A stretch of DNA of 64,000 nucleotides from Aquabacter sp965279295. Its GTDB lineage: Bacteria; Pseudomonadota; Alphaproteobacteria; Rhizobiales; Xanthobacteraceae. The position numbers and the translations under genes are program-made. Positions 61,732-64,000 of this stretch are shown here, in pieces (within the stretch, counting starts at the first letter, position 1; every line of letters begins with the position of its first letter). The stretch lies in NCBI GenBank assembly GCA_965279295.1, contig CBDIHQ010000014.1. One strand, 5' to 3'. Under the pieces are notes generated by a model. The model did not search any database. It was not told where the DNA came from and was given only the letters and a program-made list of their open reading frames with translations.

Positions 61732-62607
61732 TCACGCCGCCGCGAACAGCGTACGTTCCCGCTTCACTTCCTCGAAAATCACCTCTTCCACCTGCCTGAG
61801 CGCGGGGGAGGCGACTTCGGTGCGGCCGTATAGGGCGAACTCGACGTCCGGCAACACCGGCATGCTCTGATCGGTAATGATGGCGAGATCCGGCCGCAGC
61901 GCGCGCGGCGAGCGCACGGTGACGCCGAGCCCCGCGCCCACCGCCGCCATCAGGCCCGGAAGGCTCGGGCTGGTGAAGGCGACGCGAAACCCGCGTCCCG
62001 CAGCGGTCAGCGACGACACGGCGGCGGCCCGGAACACGCAAGGCGCCTCGAACAGCAGCAGCGGCACCGGCTCCTCCGGCGCGAGGCGCAGGTGGCGGGC
62101 GGCGATCCAGTGCATCGGCTCGCGGGCGAGAATAGTGGTGGGTAGATCTGTGTCCATCCGGAACCCCACCGCGAGGTCGAGATCGCCGGCGTGCAGCTTG
62201 TCCAGCATGATGATGGTGGAGCAGACACGGACGGTTATGGGCGCCTGCGGGAACAGCCCGCCGAGCCGCGCCAGGATGCGCTGCATCGCCACTTCCCCAA
62301 GATCCTGAAGGAAGCCGAGCCGCAGCGGCTGCGCATAGGCGCCATGGACATGCTGGCCCAAGATCCTGTCGTTCAGGTCCAGCAGGCGTCGCGCATCGTC
62401 CAGGAAGGAGGCGCCTCGGGCGGTGAGCACCACGCCGCGCCCCTTGCGTTCCAGCGGGGCGAAGCCGAGGGATTCCGCGAGCCGGTCCATCTGCAGGCTG
62501 ACGGCGGACTGGGTGCGCCCGACCCGCTGGCCGGCGGCGGAAATGGAGCCCAGCTCCGCGACGGCGGCAAAACTGCGGAGCAGATCGAGATCAAGATTGC
62601 GGATCAT
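61732..62607 (-). CDS. LysR-family regulator, divergent from the tautomerase
   Basis: A 291-aa LysR factor. The helix-turn-helix (GSISAAGQRVGRTQSAVSLQ) is at about residues 20-40 and the effector domain runs from about 90 to 285. The gene is 95 bp from the divergent tautomerase gene, across a palindromic site, so it probably regulates that gene and itself. Confidence 0.9.
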   Translation of the reverse strand: MIRNLDLDLLRSFAAVAELGSISAAGQRVGRTQSAVSLQMDRLAESLGFAPLERKGRGVVLTARGASFLDDARRLLDLNDRILGQHVHGAYAQPLRLGFLQDLGEVAMQRILARLGGLFPQAPITVRVCSTIIMLDKLHAGDLDLAVGFRMDTDLPTTILAREPMHWIAARHLRLAPEEPVPLLLFEAPCVFRAAAVSSLTAAGRGFRVAFTSPSLPGLMAAVGAGLGVTVRSPRALRPDLAIITDQSMPVLPDVEFALYGRTEVASPALRQVEEVIFEEVKRERTLFAAA

Positions 62608-62618
62608 TCTATGAGCAT

Positions 62619-62639
62619 ATCGAAATCGTCGATTTCAAT
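62619..62639. promoter_or_regulatory. Palindromic LysR operator candidate
   Basis: GAAATCG-T-CGATTTC is a perfect 15-bp inverted repeat (62622-62636), extendable to 21 bp with one mismatch pair. It lies 12 bp upstream of the LysR start codon in the 95-bp divergent gap. Size and symmetry fit a LysR recognition site. Confidence 0.5.
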
Positions 62640-62702
62640 AAATCAATTTTTCTCAAGTGTGTGCCGGGCTTAGGTTTCTCTCACACAAACGGAGACGCAC
62701 CG

Positions 62703-63110
62703 ATGCCCATTCTTCAAGTCACCCTCTCAGGCACATCAGATACGGCCCGCGCCGAGCAGGTGGCGCAGACGCTTTCGGAGCTTACGGCGCAGCATCTGCG
62801 CAAGGACCCGACCCTCACCTCCATCGCCATCGCGTTCCAGCCGGCGGAACACTGGTTCGTCGGTGTTCGCAGCCTTGCGGCGGCGAACCTGGCGAGCTTC
62901 TGGCTGGATATCGTGGTGGTGGACGGCACCAATACCAAGGATGAGAAGGCGGCCTATCTCGCCGCAGTCTTCGCTGCCATGGAAGGGCTGCTCGGCCCGC
63001 TTCACCACGAGAGCTACATCTATGTGCGCGAGGTGAAGGCGGACGCCTACGGCTACGGTGGGCGCACGCAGGAAAGCCGCTATGTCGAGCGCAAGCTGAA
63101 GGTGGCTTGA
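62703..63110 (+). CDS. 4-oxalocrotonate tautomerase-family protein
   Basis: A 135-aa tautomerase-superfamily protein. The mature N-terminus after Met removal is Pro (MPILQVTLSG), the catalytic base in this family, which fixes the start at 62703. At 135 aa it is twice the size of 4-oxalocrotonate tautomerase monomers, matching the double-domain or MIF-like subgroups. Activity on a specific substrate cannot be assigned. Control by the divergent LysR gene is likely. Confidence 0.87.
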   Translation: MPILQVTLSGTSDTARAEQVAQTLSELTAQHLRKDPTLTSIAIAFQPAEHWFVGVRSLAAANLASFWLDIVVVDGTNTKDEKAAYLAAVFAAMEGLLGPLHHESYIYVREVKADAYGYGGRTQESRYVERKLKVA

Positions 63111-63216
63111 AAGCTGAAGACGCGTGATCGGTTTTTGCAGAGCCCACCCGTCGGGGCGCTCGCAGGCGAGCCGAACCGCGCCGCAGCGATGATCGGCTCA
63201 GGCAGCCTGAAAAGCC

Positions 63217-63450
63217 TCAGGCGTGCGAATGGTCCAGGATGCGGATGGCTTCCTGAAGGGCGAGGCGCGCCTGCGCGATTGTCGCTTGCCGCAGGTCGGC
63301 ATCTTGCTCGCCGGCGGCGGGAAGCGGGCAACTGACATGCACATTGGTCAACTTCAGAAGACTTGGCGTCACGCCAGGTTTTACGAAGGAAATCACCGCC
63401 TTGTCCTGAACCACGTCTATGCTCAGGCTGTGGATCTTCATGTTTGCCAT
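63217..63450 (-). CDS. Small protein of unknown function, 77 aa
   Basis: The N-terminal half is beta-type (IHSLSIDVVQDKAVISFV) and the C-terminal half a long helix (DLRQATIAQARLALQEAIRI). No family recognised. A GAGGGGGAC ribosome site lies 6 bp before the ATG. It is monocistronic, convergent with the tautomerase gene and downstream of the pntB terminator. Confidence 0.6.
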   Translation of the reverse strand: MANMKIHSLSIDVVQDKAVISFVKPGVTPSLLKLTNVHVSCPLPAAGEQDADLRQATIAQARLALQEAIRILDHSHA

Positions 63451-63546
63451 CGCGAGTCCCCCTCGTCGAATGCAGTGATTCGTTTATCTTACACGGGCCG
63501 CGCAACCGCAAAAGAGTCCCTCTATCGGAAACCAGCATAAGCCGCA

Positions 63547-63588
63547 TAAAAAAGGGCCGCGCGGCGTGTTGCCGGGCGGCCCTTTTCT
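63547..63588. terminator. Bidirectional intrinsic terminator downstream of pntB
   Basis: A 12-bp stem GGGCCGCGCGGC/GCCGGGCGGCCC with one mismatch and loop GTGTT (63554-63582) is flanked by an A-run on the left and TTTTCTT on the right. On the minus strand it ends pntB. Confidence 0.85.
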
Positions 63589-63612
63589 TGAGGCGGTACT
63601 ATGAGGGCGTGA

Positions 63613-64000
63613 TCAGAACGCCTTGACGACTTCCTCGGTGACTTTCTTCGCGTCGCCGAACAGCATCATGGTGTTGTCGCGGAAGAACAGTTCGTTCTCC
63701 ACGCCGGCATAGCCCGAGCCCATGCCGCGCTTGATGAACAGAACTGTCTTGGCCTTCTCCACATCCAGGATCGGCATGCCGTAGATCGCGGAGGTGGGGT
63801 CGGTCTTCGCCGCCGGGTTGGTGACGTCGTTGGCGCCGATCACGAAGGCCACGTCCGCCTGGGCGAATTCCGAGTTGATATCCTCAAGCTCGAACACCTC
63901 ATCGTAAGGCACTTGGGCTTCCGCCAGCAGCACGTTCATATGCCCCGGCATGCGGCCCGCCACCGGATGGATAGCGTACTTCACTTCGACGCCCTCGGCC
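63613..64000 (-). CDS. pntB: NAD(P) transhydrogenase subunit beta (3' part)
   Basis: The C-terminal 128 residues of the beta subunit, whose soluble domain III binds NADP(H). Clear signatures are MPGHMNVLLAEAQVPYDEV, VIGANDVTNPAA, IKRGMGSGYAGVEN and MMLFGDAKK. The enzyme couples hydride transfer from NADH to NADP+ to proton entry at the inner membrane. The gene runs off the right edge, so its start and the alpha-subunit genes are outside the window. Confidence 0.95.
   Translation of the reverse strand, partial: AEGVEVKYAIHPVAGRMPGHMNVLLAEAQVPYDEVFELEDINSEFAQADVAFVIGANDVTNPAAKTDPTSAIYGMPILDVEKAKTVLFIKRGMGSGYAGVENELFFRDNTMMLFGDAKKVTEEVVKAF

Overview
The window is about 64 kb of GC-rich, gene-dense bacterial chromosome. 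It most resembles an alphaproteobacterium of the Hyphomicrobiales, and the gene repertoire and protein wording suggest the Xanthobacteraceae (Xanthobacter/Azorhizobium/Ancylobacter type); the family-level placement is inference. Supporting signs are high third-position GC, a perfect EcfG-type (general stress sigma) promoter before a BON-domain gene, the MaeB-type malic enzyme with a phosphotransacetylase tail, HWE/HisKA_2-type kinase signalling, a cox-like molybdenum hydroxylase operon and dispersed GC-rich palindromic intergenic repeats. There is no rRNA, tRNA, CRISPR array, transposase or phage structural gene.

Layout. 0.1-1.4 kb: family-4-type uracil-DNA glycosylase and a CYTH protein. 1.7-5.7 kb: minus-strand gcl-hyi-glxR (glyoxylate to glycerate), interspersed with palindromic repeats. 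6-9.2 kb: GAF-PAS-GGDEF diguanylate cyclase and pncB. 9.3-11.1 kb: stress-type BON protein and two small unknown genes. 11.3-18.8 kb: ppx/gppA-rlmE, rnd, a Cache-GGDEF-EAL protein and aspS, which carries an internal patch of foreign-looking codon use with an apparent in-frame insertion. 19-21.5 kb: mmsA with a divergent LysR gene. 21.5-31.4 kb: a TetR gene divergent from a nine-gene operon encoding a three-subunit molybdenum hydroxylase, a complete branched-chain-type ABC transporter and a CoxG-like protein; a 26-bp palindrome overlaps its promoter. 31.4-38.3 kb: a large unknown membrane-anchored protein, maeB, a SleB-like wall hydrolase and meaB. 38.3-38.9 kb: a gene-poor, less GC-rich gap with an orphan minus-strand terminator. 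38.9-44.5 kb: rhodanese protein, a three-gene two-component module, a glutamine-synthetase-family enzyme and two small divergent genes. 44.5-50.4 kb: two MFS exporters, a degenerate methyltransferase-like protein, an orphan TctC-type binding protein and a LysR gene. 50.5-54.2 kb: an amino-acid ABC transporter built as ATPase plus a fused binding protein-permease, facing dadA. 54.3-57.9 kb: a three-gene catabolic operon (HpcH aldolase, NodB-type deacetylase, FAH hydrolase) divergent from a GntR/FCD regulator. 58-61.6 kb: murJ, an alpha/beta hydrolase and trpS. 61.7-63.5 kb: a LysR gene divergent from a tautomerase, then a small unknown gene. The window ends inside pntB.

Much of the content is housekeeping plus small catabolic modules, each next to its own regulator. 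The best candidates for undescribed biology are the TetR-controlled hydroxylase/importer operon (with a probable ATC start codon), the GntR-linked aldolase/deacetylase/FAH operon, the aspS mosaic patch, and the possible small RNA or leader before meaB.
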